This document shows, piece after piece, positions 1-7,674 of a stretch of DNA of 50,115 nt. Source of the DNA: Bacteroidales bacterium (GTDB lineage: Bacteria; Bacteroidota; Bacteroidia; Bacteroidales; UBA932); NCBI GenBank assembly GCA_017429765.1, contig JAFROJ010000060.1, positions 1-50,115 on the forward strand, in the 5' to 3' direction. Position numbers and translations under genes: made by a program. Under the pieces are notes generated by a model, which did no database searches, was not told where the DNA came from, and saw only the letters and a program-made list of their open reading frames with translations. Each line of letters opens with the position of its first letter. The stretch's first letter is position 1.

Positions 1-16
1 TCGGTACCATCTGATT
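1..16. repeat. Half copy of a dispersed palindrome at the window edge
   Basis: The first 16 bases are identical to the reverse complement of 44745-44760, one arm plus centre of a full palindrome there; a related full copy is at 31350-31385. It lies downstream of metK (minus strand), so the complete element may act as that gene's terminator. The other arm is outside the window. Confidence 0.7.
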
Positions 17-62
17 TAGGAATTGTTTGTTATTCAACTGTTTGCGTACCAGCCGTCGTCAG

Positions 63-1313
63 TCAGCGTATTCCGAAATCGGCCTTGATGGCGTCGACGG
101 CGTCGAGCTTTTCCCAGCCGAAGAACTGGACTTCTTTCTCGACAGGCTGGCCGTCCTGGAAGACGGTGACTTTCTTGACGTAGGGATCGCGGCCGAAATG
201 GCCGTAGGCGGCTGTCGGGGAATAGATGGGGTTCTTGAGCCCGAACTTGCGTGTGATGGCCGCGGGACGGAGATCGAACAACCGGCCGATCTTGTGGGCG
301 ATCTCGGCGTCGGGGATTATTCCGGTCCCCCAGGTGTTCACGAATATGCTCACGGGTCTGGCGACGCCGATGGCGTACGCGACCTGGACCATCATCTTGT
401 CGGCCACGCCGGCGGCCACCATATTCTTGGCTATGTACCTGGCTGCATAGGCGGCGCTGCGGTCCACCTTGGAAGGATCCTTCCCGGAGAAGGCCCCGCC
501 GCCGTGAGCGGAATGACCCCCGTAGGTGTCCACGATTATCTTCCTGCCGGTCAGGCCGGTGTCCCCGGCCGGGCCACCGATCACGAACTTGCCGGTGGGG
601 TTGACATGCAGGATGAAATCCCCCTTGAACAGCGAGGCCGCGGCGGGGTCGAGCTGGGCTATCACCTTGGGCAGCAGGATATTCCTGACATCTGACTCAA
701 TCTTGGAGCGCATAGCCTCGTCGGTGTCGAACTCGTCGTGCTGGGTGGAAAGGACTATGGTGTGAACCCTCAAAGGCTTCCCGTCCTCTGAATATTCGAT
801 CGTGTACTGCGACTTGGAGTCCGGCCTCAGGTAAGGCATGAGGGAGGGCTCGTCGTGACGGATCCGGGCGAGAGTCCAGAGAGTGAGATGCGCGAGGTGA
901 AGGGCAAGGGGCATGTAGCTCTCCGTGTCCTTACAGGCGTAGCCGAACATCATGCCCTGGTCGCCGGCTCCCTGGTCCTCGGGATCCTCTCTCGAGACAC
1001 CCCGGTTGATGTCCTGGCTCTGCTCGTGGATCTCGGACAGCACCCCGCAGGAGTTGCCGTCGAACATGTACTCGGCCTTGGTGTAGCCGATGCGGTTGAT
1101 GACATCACGGACGGTGCCCTGGATGTCCACATAGGCGTCGGAACGGACCTCGCCCCCGACTATCACCAGGCCGGTGGAGCAGAAGGTCTCGCAGGCGACC
1201 TTGGACTCCGGGTCGCGGCGCAGGAACTCGTCAAGAATGGCGTCTGAAATCTGGTCGGCCACCTTGTCAGGATGGCCCTCGGAGACTGACTCCGAAGTGA
1301 AAAGATAATTCAT
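63..1313 (-). CDS. metK: S-adenosylmethionine synthetase
   Basis: Makes S-adenosylmethionine from methionine and ATP in the cytoplasm. The 416-residue product is slightly longer than the E. coli enzyme and is full length. Visible family signatures are the N-terminal [12 protein letters not shown] segment, the [12 protein letters not shown] motif near residue 120, and the glycine-rich [19 protein letters not shown] segment that forms part of the active site. The ATG lies about 65 bp downstream of a good Bacteroidota-type promoter (1379-1410), and no other gene shares the transcript. SAM made here would also be the methyl donor needed by the MetH-type activation domain encoded at 20435-21097, though that link is only metabolic. 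Identification is secure. Confidence 0.97.
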   Translation of the reverse strand: MNYLFTSESVSEGHPDKVADQISDAILDEFLRRDPESKVACETFCSTGLVIVGGEVRSDAYVDIQGTVRDVINRIGYTKAEYMFDGNSCGVLSEIHEQSQDINRGVSREDPEDQGAGDQGMMFGYACKDTESYMPLALHLAHLTLWTLARIRHDEPSLMPYLRPDSKSQYTIEYSEDGKPLRVHTIVLSTQHDEFDTDEAMRSKIESDVRNILLPKVIAQLDPAAASLFKGDFILHVNPTGKFVIGGPAGDTGLTGRKIIVDTYGGHSAHGGGAFSGKDPSKVDRSAAYAARYIAKNMVAAGVADKMMVQVAYAIGVARPVSIFVNTWGTGIIPDAEIAHKIGRLFDLRPAAITRKFGLKNPIYSPTAAYGHFGRDPYVKKVTVFQDGQPVEKEVQFFGWEKLDAVDAIKADFGIR

Positions 1314-1378
1314 GTCTTTAGCATTTTTTAGACCGAGGTTGCAAGCGGTACAAATCCGTCCTCGGAAGTTTTCGGGTG

Positions 1379-1410
1379 CAAAGGTAGTTTATTTCCGGCT
1401 AATATGCAAT
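1379..1410 (-). promoter_or_regulatory. Promoter of metK
   Basis: On the minus strand the -7 element is TACCTTTG (1379-1386), a perfect TAnnTTTG. About 20 bp upstream is ATTG (1407-1410), close to the -33 TTTG. Transcription would start near 1372, giving a leader of about 60 nt. Confidence 0.7.
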
Positions 1411-1450
1411 CGGCTTGGTGTGTCGATACTTGTGGTGTTGTCCGTTGGGA

Positions 1451-1492
1451 TAAAAAACGAGAGTGACCAATGATCTCTTATCAGTCACTCTC
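1451..1492 (-). terminator. Rho-independent terminator of the left receptor operon
   Basis: Perfect 9-bp stem GAGAGTGAC / GTCACTCTC (1459-1467 and 1484-1492), followed on the minus strand by a T-rich run (complement of 1451-1458). It lies about 20 bp past the stop codon of the lipoprotein gene at 1512 and closes the receptor-lipoprotein transcript. Confidence 0.8.
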
Positions 1493-1511
1493 AAAGAATA
1501 TTAGTCTGAAC

Positions 1512-3212
1512 CTACTCGGTCTTTCCGTTGAGGGAATATATCCACGCCTTGCCTGAAGATGTTTCGTAGGTCGAGCCATACTTGGTAAGGTGGCCGCAGA
1601 GGATGACGTTGTCACCGACGGCGATCTGGGAATCAGTTTCAACCCATTTTCTGTTACCAAGCCAAAGGACACGATAGGCTTCGAAATCTATAGCTTTGTC
1701 AGAATGATATTCGCCATCATCGGAAATCCAGAAAGTACCATTGCCGTATTGTGCGCCGAACTTGTTATCTATCTGGGAGATTATACCCTTCACAAAGACA
1801 TTGTTTTCGCAACCCGCATCTATGCAAGCCTTGGCGCCGGCCACATTGAAAGGAGCGTTGACATTGCCGACTCCGTTCGCATCATCGGTCACTCCGTTTA
1901 TACTGTAGATATAGGCCTTTCCGGAAGCGGTCTCGGAGATTCCGTTGTAAAGTGTGAGGTTGCCGAGGATCAGAACCTCGTCACCGACAGCAATCTGTGC
2001 ATTGCCTGCAGCCCATTTCTGGTTACCGAGGAAGAGAATGCGATAGGCTTCGAAATCATGGGTCTTGTCGCAGTTCTTATCATTCTCTCCGAGGAACTCA
2101 CCATCATCGGAGATATAGAAGGTTGCATTGCCATAGGATCCGAACTCTCCGTTATTAGTGATCCTGGATATCTTGCCCTTGACATAGAACTGATTGACAC
2201 TTGTACCGCTGAGAGTGTTGCAATAATCGATTGCCTGAGCGACGGTAAACGGATTGGCCAAAGTTCCCAAAAGACCTGCCTGAGCAACGACAAAAGTCAA
2301 TGATGAGGAATTCGAGCCACTGTAAGAACTGAAGATAACATTCCCGGTCCTGGAATCTCCCGCATTATTATCAAGCACCTTAAATTTGAAAACGGCCGTG
2401 TCCGCAGGGTTTGTCTCATAAATGGTTGCGACACCCTTGACATACTCAACGGAAGAATACTGGATCCAATCCTTTGCATTGTCACTTACCGTAAAGAAAG
2501 CTCCATTACCCTTATATGCGACCCTGACCTCAAAGTTGCCACCGTTGCTGTCGAATGAGGCATTGTCGGAATCTATCTTCAACAAAGACTTTTTAACGCT
2601 GATAAAAGAAGCGTCACTCAACTCTACGGTACCTTGGTAGACAACCTTCGGCCCTTCAACGGTAACCACGTCTCCAACCTCAATATTGAAGGAGGACCAG
2701 TTATAGCTTCCCTGAGAATCGACTGTACCGTAGATGTAGATTTGTCCGGTACCATCATCTAAGTACCAGTTTCCGTATGAAGTGTTGGCGATAGCTGTGC
2801 AAGTTCCTGTGACCCTGAATGTTTTACCTTCCGGCCCGCTGATGACATCCGCGCAGGAAGCGGATTCCGCTTCGACGACACCCTGGGTGAGATTGAGGTA
2901 CTGAGTCTTGTCTGCACAAGAAATCAGGAGTTCTGCCTCACGACCATAATCGGCCTTCTGAGCAGAGAAAGTGATTGTACTTGTACCTGTAGTTCCTGAC
3001 GAAGGATTAACAGTAAGCCAGCCAGGAACCCCGGAGATAGACCAATTGGAAGTTGCCTCTATTGTAGTACTCGTCGAACCTCCTGATAGAGGAATCGCCA
3101 GATAAGAAGACGACAGCTTAACCTCGTCGAGATAGTGATCTTCTTCCTTTTCGCAAGCCACGGCCACAGTGGCCAAGACAACGAATGAAGCAATGATATA
3201 CTTGAATTTCAT
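1512..3212 (-). CDS. BACON-domain, OB-fold-repeat surface lipoprotein (left operon)
   Basis: A 566-residue predicted lipoprotein. The signal peptide ends in a lipobox at about residues 16-20 (VAVAC). A BACON-type Ig-like domain follows (about 30-110, with the typical SNWSISGVPGWLTVNPSSG stretch). After it come several modules that look like OB-fold repeats, recognisable by recurring YGN-x-(T/W)(F/Y)-(Y/W)(I/L)-(S/D)DDG and IAVGDEVLI/VEGP segments; the last two modules are near-duplicates of each other. It starts 20 bp after the receptor at 3233-6580 and ends at a terminator, so the two genes form one operon. The gene at 10956 is its paralogue beside the paralogous receptor. In this phylum, lipoproteins paired with TonB-dependent receptors usually capture ligand at the cell surface; that role is inferred and the ligand is unknown. 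Codon use is more A/T-ending than in the right-hand paralogue. Confidence 0.75.
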   Translation of the reverse strand: MKFKYIIASFVVLATVAVACEKEEDHYLDEVKLSSSYLAIPLSGGSTSTTIEATSNWSISGVPGWLTVNPSSGTTGTSTITFSAQKADYGREAELLISCADKTQYLNLTQGVVEAESASCADVISGPEGKTFRVTGTCTAIANTSYGNWYLDDGTGQIYIYGTVDSQGSYNWSSFNIEVGDVVTVEGPKVVYQGTVELSDASFISVKKSLLKIDSDNASFDSNGGNFEVRVAYKGNGAFFTVSDNAKDWIQYSSVEYVKGVATIYETNPADTAVFKFKVLDNNAGDSRTGNVIFSSYSGSNSSSLTFVVAQAGLLGTLANPFTVAQAIDYCNTLSGTSVNQFYVKGKISRITNNGEFGSYGNATFYISDDGEFLGENDKNCDKTHDFEAYRILFLGNQKWAAGNAQIAVGDEVLILGNLTLYNGISETASGKAYIYSINGVTDDANGVGNVNAPFNVAGAKACIDAGCENNVFVKGIISQIDNKFGAQYGNGTFWISDDGEYHSDKAIDFEAYRVLWLGNRKWVETDSQIAVGDNVILCGHLTKYGSTYETSSGKAWIYSLNGKTE

Positions 3213-3232
3213 AAGATTATATTCCTGTTAGT

Positions 3233-6200
3233 TTAGTTAAAGAAATACTTTATACCGACCGAGGCATACCAGCACTGGCCAAGAGCGTGGTAGGGAACGA
3301 AGGTCTTGGTGTTGCCACTGATGGCAGAAGGGGTAGAGAAGGTAGCATAACCTTCCGAGTCATTGCCTTCAAACTTAAGAATGCGGGCGTCTGTTCCGAT
3401 AGCGGGATTAAGGTACTTGCTGACACCCCAACTGGAGTTGAACAGGTTGAGCGCGTTCTTGAGATCGAAACCGAGTTGAAGGGTGTTCTTTGTCCCTCCG
3501 ACCTTGACAGTAAAGTCATGCTTGTAGCTGAAGTCAATCCTATGAACCCAAGGAGAATACAAGCTGTAACCTTCGGCATACTCGCCCTGATGCTTGCTCA
3601 GATACTTGTTATTGTGGACATAATCCATGAAACGGTCACGGCTGTCTGTGTTGACGAAACGGAACTGGTTGCTGGATACTTCCTGGTCAGTAGGAATGTA
3701 AAGTGCATCGTAGTTGTATCCATCACCGTTCATGTCATTCGTGGTCATGAAGGAGTAGTTGTAGCCTCCTCTCCAGGTCTCGTAAATGAAACTGAAGTGA
3801 TTGCCACTATTGTCGTGGTGGGTGAGGGACGCGACGACACGATCAGGAGTAACATACTGGGAATTGTGCAACTTGATGTAGTTCGGACCCTCAGATGTGG
3901 GGACATAGGTAAAGGCGGACTCGGCAGCTGAGCCTGGCATTCCGGTAACCTCCTTGCTGACTGTGTGAGTATAGGCAGCCATGAAGCTAAGGTTTTCAAT
4001 CGGCCTGGCGTTCAAGGTCAGGTTGCCTGACCATCCATATCCCTTGGAAGTATTCTCAAGGACAAAGGCCTTGGTGTTGTTCCTGAAGGAGGAAGGATAA
4101 ATCGGACGATTGTCGGCTCCGTTGAACCTTGCGAAACCACCCACGTCATCCATGCTCCAGTCAGAGATAGAAACCGCATTTATTGTTTTGTTGAATATCC
4201 CTTCAGCAGTGAGGCTCAACGGGAAGACAGTCGGGAAAGCGTAGTCAATTGCAAGCGATGTCTTCCAGACCTGAGGCATCTTGAATTTCGGATCCACAGC
4301 ACTTATTGAGGATGGAACGGTACCGTCTTCTGGAGATACTGTGCTGGGATAGCCCATGGAGACGAGTTTGTCGTAAAGGGCAGCTATCGTGGCTTTGCCG
4401 CTGGCATCCGTGACAAGTCCTCCGGAGAACTGTGAGAGAATCTCACTTATGCTGGAATACTTCTCCTTGACAGAGGCAGGAACAGCCTTGTTATAATTGA
4501 CAGAAGGACCGATCTGGGCCTGATACTGAACCATACCGCTGTTAGTAGGCATGTTTGTGAAGAACACTAGAGGGAGACGGCCGGAGAAGAGGCCGGTACC
4601 TCCGCGAACTTTCAAGCTCTTATCGCCCAGAACATCCCAGGAGAATCCGACTCGGGGAGAAACCGTGATCTTTGATGAAGGCCATGCGCCTGTGTCAATA
4701 TGTGTCTCCTTGTAGTCATGTGAAGCCGGATAGTAGGCAAGATCCTTGATGGCATTGTTCGTCATCAGGTCTGAATTATTGAAGAACAGGCCGTCGAGAC
4801 GAAGACCAGCGGTGAGCTTGAACTTAGGATTGACGTTCCACTCGTCCTGTCCATAGATGCCGGCCTTGTTGAAACGTACACGAGCGGCAGGCTTCTGTTC
4901 TCCGTCGTAGCCGTAGGTCAAGCAGACAACCTGAGGAGTACCACCATTGAGGAAGTCGTTCAGGGATTCATATCGATAATAGCCGGTTCCGTTCCTCATA
5001 TACTGGTTGTCAGCCATCTGGTATTCAAGGCTGACACCTGCGGTAATCTTATGTGCACCTGCATAGTAAGTCAAGTCGTCCTTGATGTTAGCAACAGTAT
5101 TGTGAACTGCATTGTTCCAGGTGAAGAGTTCGTAGCCAAGGGCCATGTAGTTGCCATTGTCCCCCCTGCCGTCAAGTATGTCTATGAAGGGGAATTCGTC
5201 AGAATTTGAACCGCGGACATCGTCCAGTTTGGAATATGTTGCCAGAAACTGGTTGGAGAGCTTGTCACTCAGGCGGCTGTTCAAGTCAACGGACCAAGTG
5301 TCCACGATGTTCTGCATAGAGTACATCGAATTGGCAAACGACATCGAATACAAAGACATACGGTTGTACGCCGAACGAGTACCCCCATCCATTGATGAGC
5401 CATTGGGTGAACTCCAGTAATTGTTCATGGTGCGGTTGTAGCGGACGGACAGATGATGCGCGTCCGTTATGTTCCAGTCGACACGGGCAAGAATCTTGGT
5501 GTTGTCCTCATTGGCAGGGAAATCTGTCCATGAGCCCGTGTCATAGCCGTACTTGCTCTTCACGTAATCAGAAACCATCTTGAGATCTGAAAGCGTGGTG
5601 CGTGAAACGTAGTTGTCCGCATCGGCATCAGCACTGTTTTCTGAGCCACTCCAACGGTTGACAACCGTAGGAATCTTAGACTGTTCAAAGTTAGCGAAGA
5701 AAAACAGCTTATTTTTGATGATCGGGCCGCCAAGGGTGAAACCATAAGTTGTATTGCGATCCTTGGTGCGTGCCCCGCTAATCTGGTCAGCCTCGATGGC
5801 ATCACCTCGCATGTTCTCATTGCGATGATAAACATATGCCGTACCCTTTAAGGTGTTGGTTCCGGACTTAGTGATGGCGTTAATACCTCCACCAATGAAG
5901 TTGGTCTGGCGAACATCATAAGGAGAGATCACGACCTGGAGCTCCTCGATAGCGTCAATCGAGATAGGGTTGCCACCACCGGGAAGGTTGGAACTCAAAC
6001 CGAAGTTGTTGTTGAAATTGGCACCATCCACAGTGAAGTTGGCAGTACGTCCGTCAGAACCGGCGAAACTCATTCCATTTCCTCCATAAGGCGAAAGCCT
6101 AGTGACATCGGTAATACTCCTGGACACGGTAGGCAGATTGGATATCTGCTGGTTGTTAATGTTGGTTGCGGCGCCTGTCTTCTCCACAGAGAACTTGCTG

Positions 6201-6580
6201 GCAGCAGACGTTGTCACAATTGCTGACTGAAGCATCTCATTGTCAGGATTTACCTGAGCATTGAGATTATAGGTCTCTGCGAGCTGAAGGGTGACATCGG
6301 TGTACTCAAGGGTCTGGTAGCCCAGGAAGGTGATGGTCACCTTGTAAGGACCTCCGACACGCATACCGTTGATCACGTAGTAACCATCCTGGTTGGCTAC
6401 TGCGGCATACTGCGTACCTGAAGGCAAATGTACAGCCACAACAGCCGCGCCGGTAAGGGGTTCGCCGTTCTCATCCTTGATGTTTCCGGCCAGACTGGAG
6501 GTAGTGACCTGCGCGAAGGCCGCGACCCCGATAAAGGCAGCCGCCAAGGCGGCTAATCCTTTTTTTAGAAAAAGAACCAT
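3233..6580 (-). CDS. Oar-like TonB-dependent outer-membrane receptor (left copy)
   Basis: An outer-membrane transporter of 1115 residues. A Sec signal peptide ends around AFAQ (residue 24). A carboxypeptidase-regulatory-like beta-sandwich follows (about 26-110, DENGEPLTGAAVVAV), then a plug domain with the conserved ISPYDVRQTNFIGGGINAIT stretch, and a long beta-barrel ending in aromatic YFFN. The Oar-type layout, with no SusD partner but with a BACON/OB-fold lipoprotein downstream, differs from the SusC at 46863. It is closely related to the receptor at 7675-10938, which runs the opposite way. The start ATG is only 5 bp from a 17-bp repeat that recurs inverted upstream of the other receptor. 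I find no TAnnTTTG promoter just upstream in the present orientation; the recombinase stop codon is 30 bp away on the same strand. It may therefore be silent, or read from the recombinase transcript. The substrate is unknown. Confidence 0.88.
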   Translation of the reverse strand: MVLFLKKGLAALAAAFIGVAAFAQVTTSSLAGNIKDENGEPLTGAAVVAVHLPSGTQYAAVANQDGYYVINGMRVGGPYKVTITFLGYQTLEYTDVTLQLAETYNLNAQVNPDNEMLQSAIVTTSAASKFSVEKTGAATNINNQQISNLPTVSRSITDVTRLSPYGGNGMSFAGSDGRTANFTVDGANFNNNFGLSSNLPGGGNPISIDAIEELQVVISPYDVRQTNFIGGGINAITKSGTNTLKGTAYVYHRNENMRGDAIEADQISGARTKDRNTTYGFTLGGPIIKNKLFFFANFEQSKIPTVVNRWSGSENSADADADNYVSRTTLSDLKMVSDYVKSKYGYDTGSWTDFPANEDNTKILARVDWNITDAHHLSVRYNRTMNNYWSSPNGSSMDGGTRSAYNRMSLYSMSFANSMYSMQNIVDTWSVDLNSRLSDKLSNQFLATYSKLDDVRGSNSDEFPFIDILDGRGDNGNYMALGYELFTWNNAVHNTVANIKDDLTYYAGAHKITAGVSLEYQMADNQYMRNGTGYYRYESLNDFLNGGTPQVVCLTYGYDGEQKPAARVRFNKAGIYGQDEWNVNPKFKLTAGLRLDGLFFNNSDLMTNNAIKDLAYYPASHDYKETHIDTGAWPSSKITVSPRVGFSWDVLGDKSLKVRGGTGLFSGRLPLVFFTNMPTNSGMVQYQAQIGPSVNYNKAVPASVKEKYSSISEILSQFSGGLVTDASGKATIAALYDKLVSMGYPSTVSPEDGTVPSSISAVDPKFKMPQVWKTSLAIDYAFPTVFPLSLTAEGIFNKTINAVSISDWSMDDVGGFARFNGADNRPIYPSSFRNNTKAFVLENTSKGYGWSGNLTLNARPIENLSFMAAYTHTVSKEVTGMPGSAAESAFTYVPTSEGPNYIKLHNSQYVTPDRVVASLTHHDNSGNHFSFIYETWRGGYNYSFMTTNDMNGDGYNYDALYIPTDQEVSSNQFRFVNTDSRDRFMDYVHNNKYLSKHQGEYAEGYSLYSPWVHRIDFSYKHDFTVKVGGTKNTLQLGFDLKNALNLFNSSWGVSKYLNPAIGTDARILKFEGNDSEGYATFSTPSAISGNTKTFVPYHALGQCWYASVGIKYFFN

Positions 6581-6585
6581 AATAA

Positions 6586-6602
6586 ACTAAAGTGAAGATT
6601 TA
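6586..6602 (-). repeat. Left inverted repeat (candidate recombination site)
   Basis: 17 bases reading TAAATCTTCACTTTAGT on the minus strand, identical to 7652-7668 on the plus strand. It sits 5 bp before the left receptor start codon and 8 bp past the recombinase stop codon. After a short unequal spacer, both copies run into ATGGTTC of the receptor gene. Confidence 0.85.
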
Positions 6603-6610
6603 GTCTTTCT

Positions 6611-7531
6611 TCAGAGTAATCCCATCATTTCTTCCACGCATGAGCGTTTCTGCTCCAATCCTGGATGGACATAAAGGTTAAGAGTGGTGCTGACGTCAGA
6701 GTGTCCGAGCAGCGCACTGAGTGTCTTGACGTCACATTTGCTCTCCATGCAACGAGTGGCGAATGTGTGCCGCAGGCTATGTACTCTTATGGAATGGAGC
6801 CCCAGCATAGTGGTGGCCTTATACAGAAGTCTGCGAATAGTCTGGGGATCTGTGGGTTTATCGCTGCAAGAAGTGAAGAACAGTTCTTCGCCTTTTCCCA
6901 TGCGTATGCGGATAAGTTTGTCAACCAAGCCGGACGGAATTGGCACTTCTCTGGCTGAATCCAATGTTTTTGGAGAGCCTACAACCAGCCTTGTCTTGTT
7001 CATTTTCTCGTAAGGCAGGTAAATCCTGTAAACGGTCCTGACGATATGGATCGCATGATTAAACAAGTCGATATCTTTCCATTTCAACCCGCAGACCTCC
7101 CCAATCCGCATCCCTGCCAGCACACATAGCATCAGGCCCATGTTCATAGGGTTAGGGTTGGAATCGAGATATCTGATCAGCTGTCTCTCTTCCTCAATTG
7201 GCATTACCTGCGGCAGACGACTTAGCTTCCTTGAGGGCGAAGCGATTTTTACAGGAAGGATGTCCATTAATCCCTCTTTGGCAATAAACTCCAGGATCAT
7301 CTTTGTCACAGTTAGTATTCCCCTGATCGTAGACCCGCTCATGCCGCTTCTATCCAAGCATCCGACAAATTCACGAACAGTCTGACTGGAGATTTCTCCT
7401 CTCTTCTCGAAAAATGGCCTGATGTGGGTGCGGACCGTGAGGGAATAAGCGGCCATTGACGAAGGCTTGACATGTAGGGCTTTCTCAGCCTCCCATAGTC
7501 TGAAGGCGTCTGCTATACTTCTTTGTGACAT
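6611..7531 (-). CDS. Tyrosine site-specific recombinase (integrase family)
   Basis: A 306-residue lambda-integrase-family recombinase that breaks and rejoins DNA through a covalent 3'-phosphotyrosine. The N-terminal SAM-like core-binding domain covers about residues 5-90. The catalytic domain has the full set of active-site residues: Arg142 (GMRIGEVCGLKW), Lys188 (SPKT), His251 and Arg254 (HSLRHT), His277 (LLGHSD) and nucleophile Tyr287 (LNLYVHP). It lies alone between two divergent receptor operons, inside a pair of inverted repeats, with no phage or transposition genes nearby. This is the setting of the tyrosine recombinases that invert surface-protein promoters in Bacteroides. Its DNA is clearly more AT-rich than the right-hand receptor operon, which suggests acquisition. 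No clear TAnnTTTG promoter was found upstream. Function as a DNA invertase rather than an integrase is inferred from context. Confidence 0.9.
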   Translation of the reverse strand: MSQRSIADAFRLWEAEKALHVKPSSMAAYSLTVRTHIRPFFEKRGEISSQTVREFVGCLDRSGMSGSTIRGILTVTKMILEFIAKEGLMDILPVKIASPSRKLSRLPQVMPIEEERQLIRYLDSNPNPMNMGLMLCVLAGMRIGEVCGLKWKDIDLFNHAIHIVRTVYRIYLPYEKMNKTRLVVGSPKTLDSAREVPIPSGLVDKLIRIRMGKGEELFFTSCSDKPTDPQTIRRLLYKATTMLGLHSIRVHSLRHTFATRCMESKCDVKTLSALLGHSDVSTTLNLYVHPGLEQKRSCVEEMMGLL

Positions 7532-7569
7532 GGTTAAATAGATTTAAGAATTAAAGAGATTAAGGAATA

Positions 7570-7601
7570 TTTTAGCATTTCGATTATTTGTTTTAATTTT
7601 G
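7570..7601 (+). promoter_or_regulatory. Promoter inside the invertible segment, facing the right receptor
   Basis: The -7 element is TAATTTTG (7594-7601), a match to TAnnTTTG. The -33 position has TTTTA (7570-7574), a 3/4 match to TTTG with 19-bp spacing. Predicted start is near 7608, giving a 67-nt leader that includes the inverted repeat. It is the only such element I find within the bounded segment in either direction. Confidence 0.6.
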
Positions 7602-7651
7602 TAGGATAATGCTCATGAATAGTGAGTTTTTTTGGTTGGACAGAGTAAAAT

Positions 7652-7668
7652 TAAATCTTCACTTTAGT
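7652..7668 (+). repeat. Right inverted repeat (candidate recombination site)
   Basis: TAAATCTTCACTTTAGT on the plus strand, the exact inverted partner of 6586-6602. It lies 6 bp before the right receptor ATG at 7675, within the leader transcribed from the promoter at 7570-7601. Confidence 0.85.
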
Positions 7669-7674
7669 ATAATT

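Larger units (their letters stand above)
6586..7668. other. Candidate invertible segment carrying recombinase and promoter
   Basis: A segment of about 1.08 kb bounded by perfect 17-bp inverted repeats, each beside a receptor start codon. It contains one tyrosine recombinase gene (minus strand) and an AT-rich stretch (7532-7651) with a TAATTTTG -7 element pointing right. Flipping the segment would move that promoter from the right receptor operon to the left one and reverse the recombinase. Inversion is inferred from the repeats and gene order; no second orientation is visible in one sequence. Confidence 0.65.

Noticed and set aside
6611-7531. Recombinase as part of a prophage or integrative element
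   Set aside because: No phage, transfer or cargo genes and no direct-repeat attachment sites nearby; only inverted repeats next to receptor genes.
7609-7674. In-frame 22-codon N-terminal extension of the right receptor
   Set aside because: It covers the predicted transcription start and the inverted repeat, has no signal-peptide character, and the real signal peptide begins at 7675-7687.
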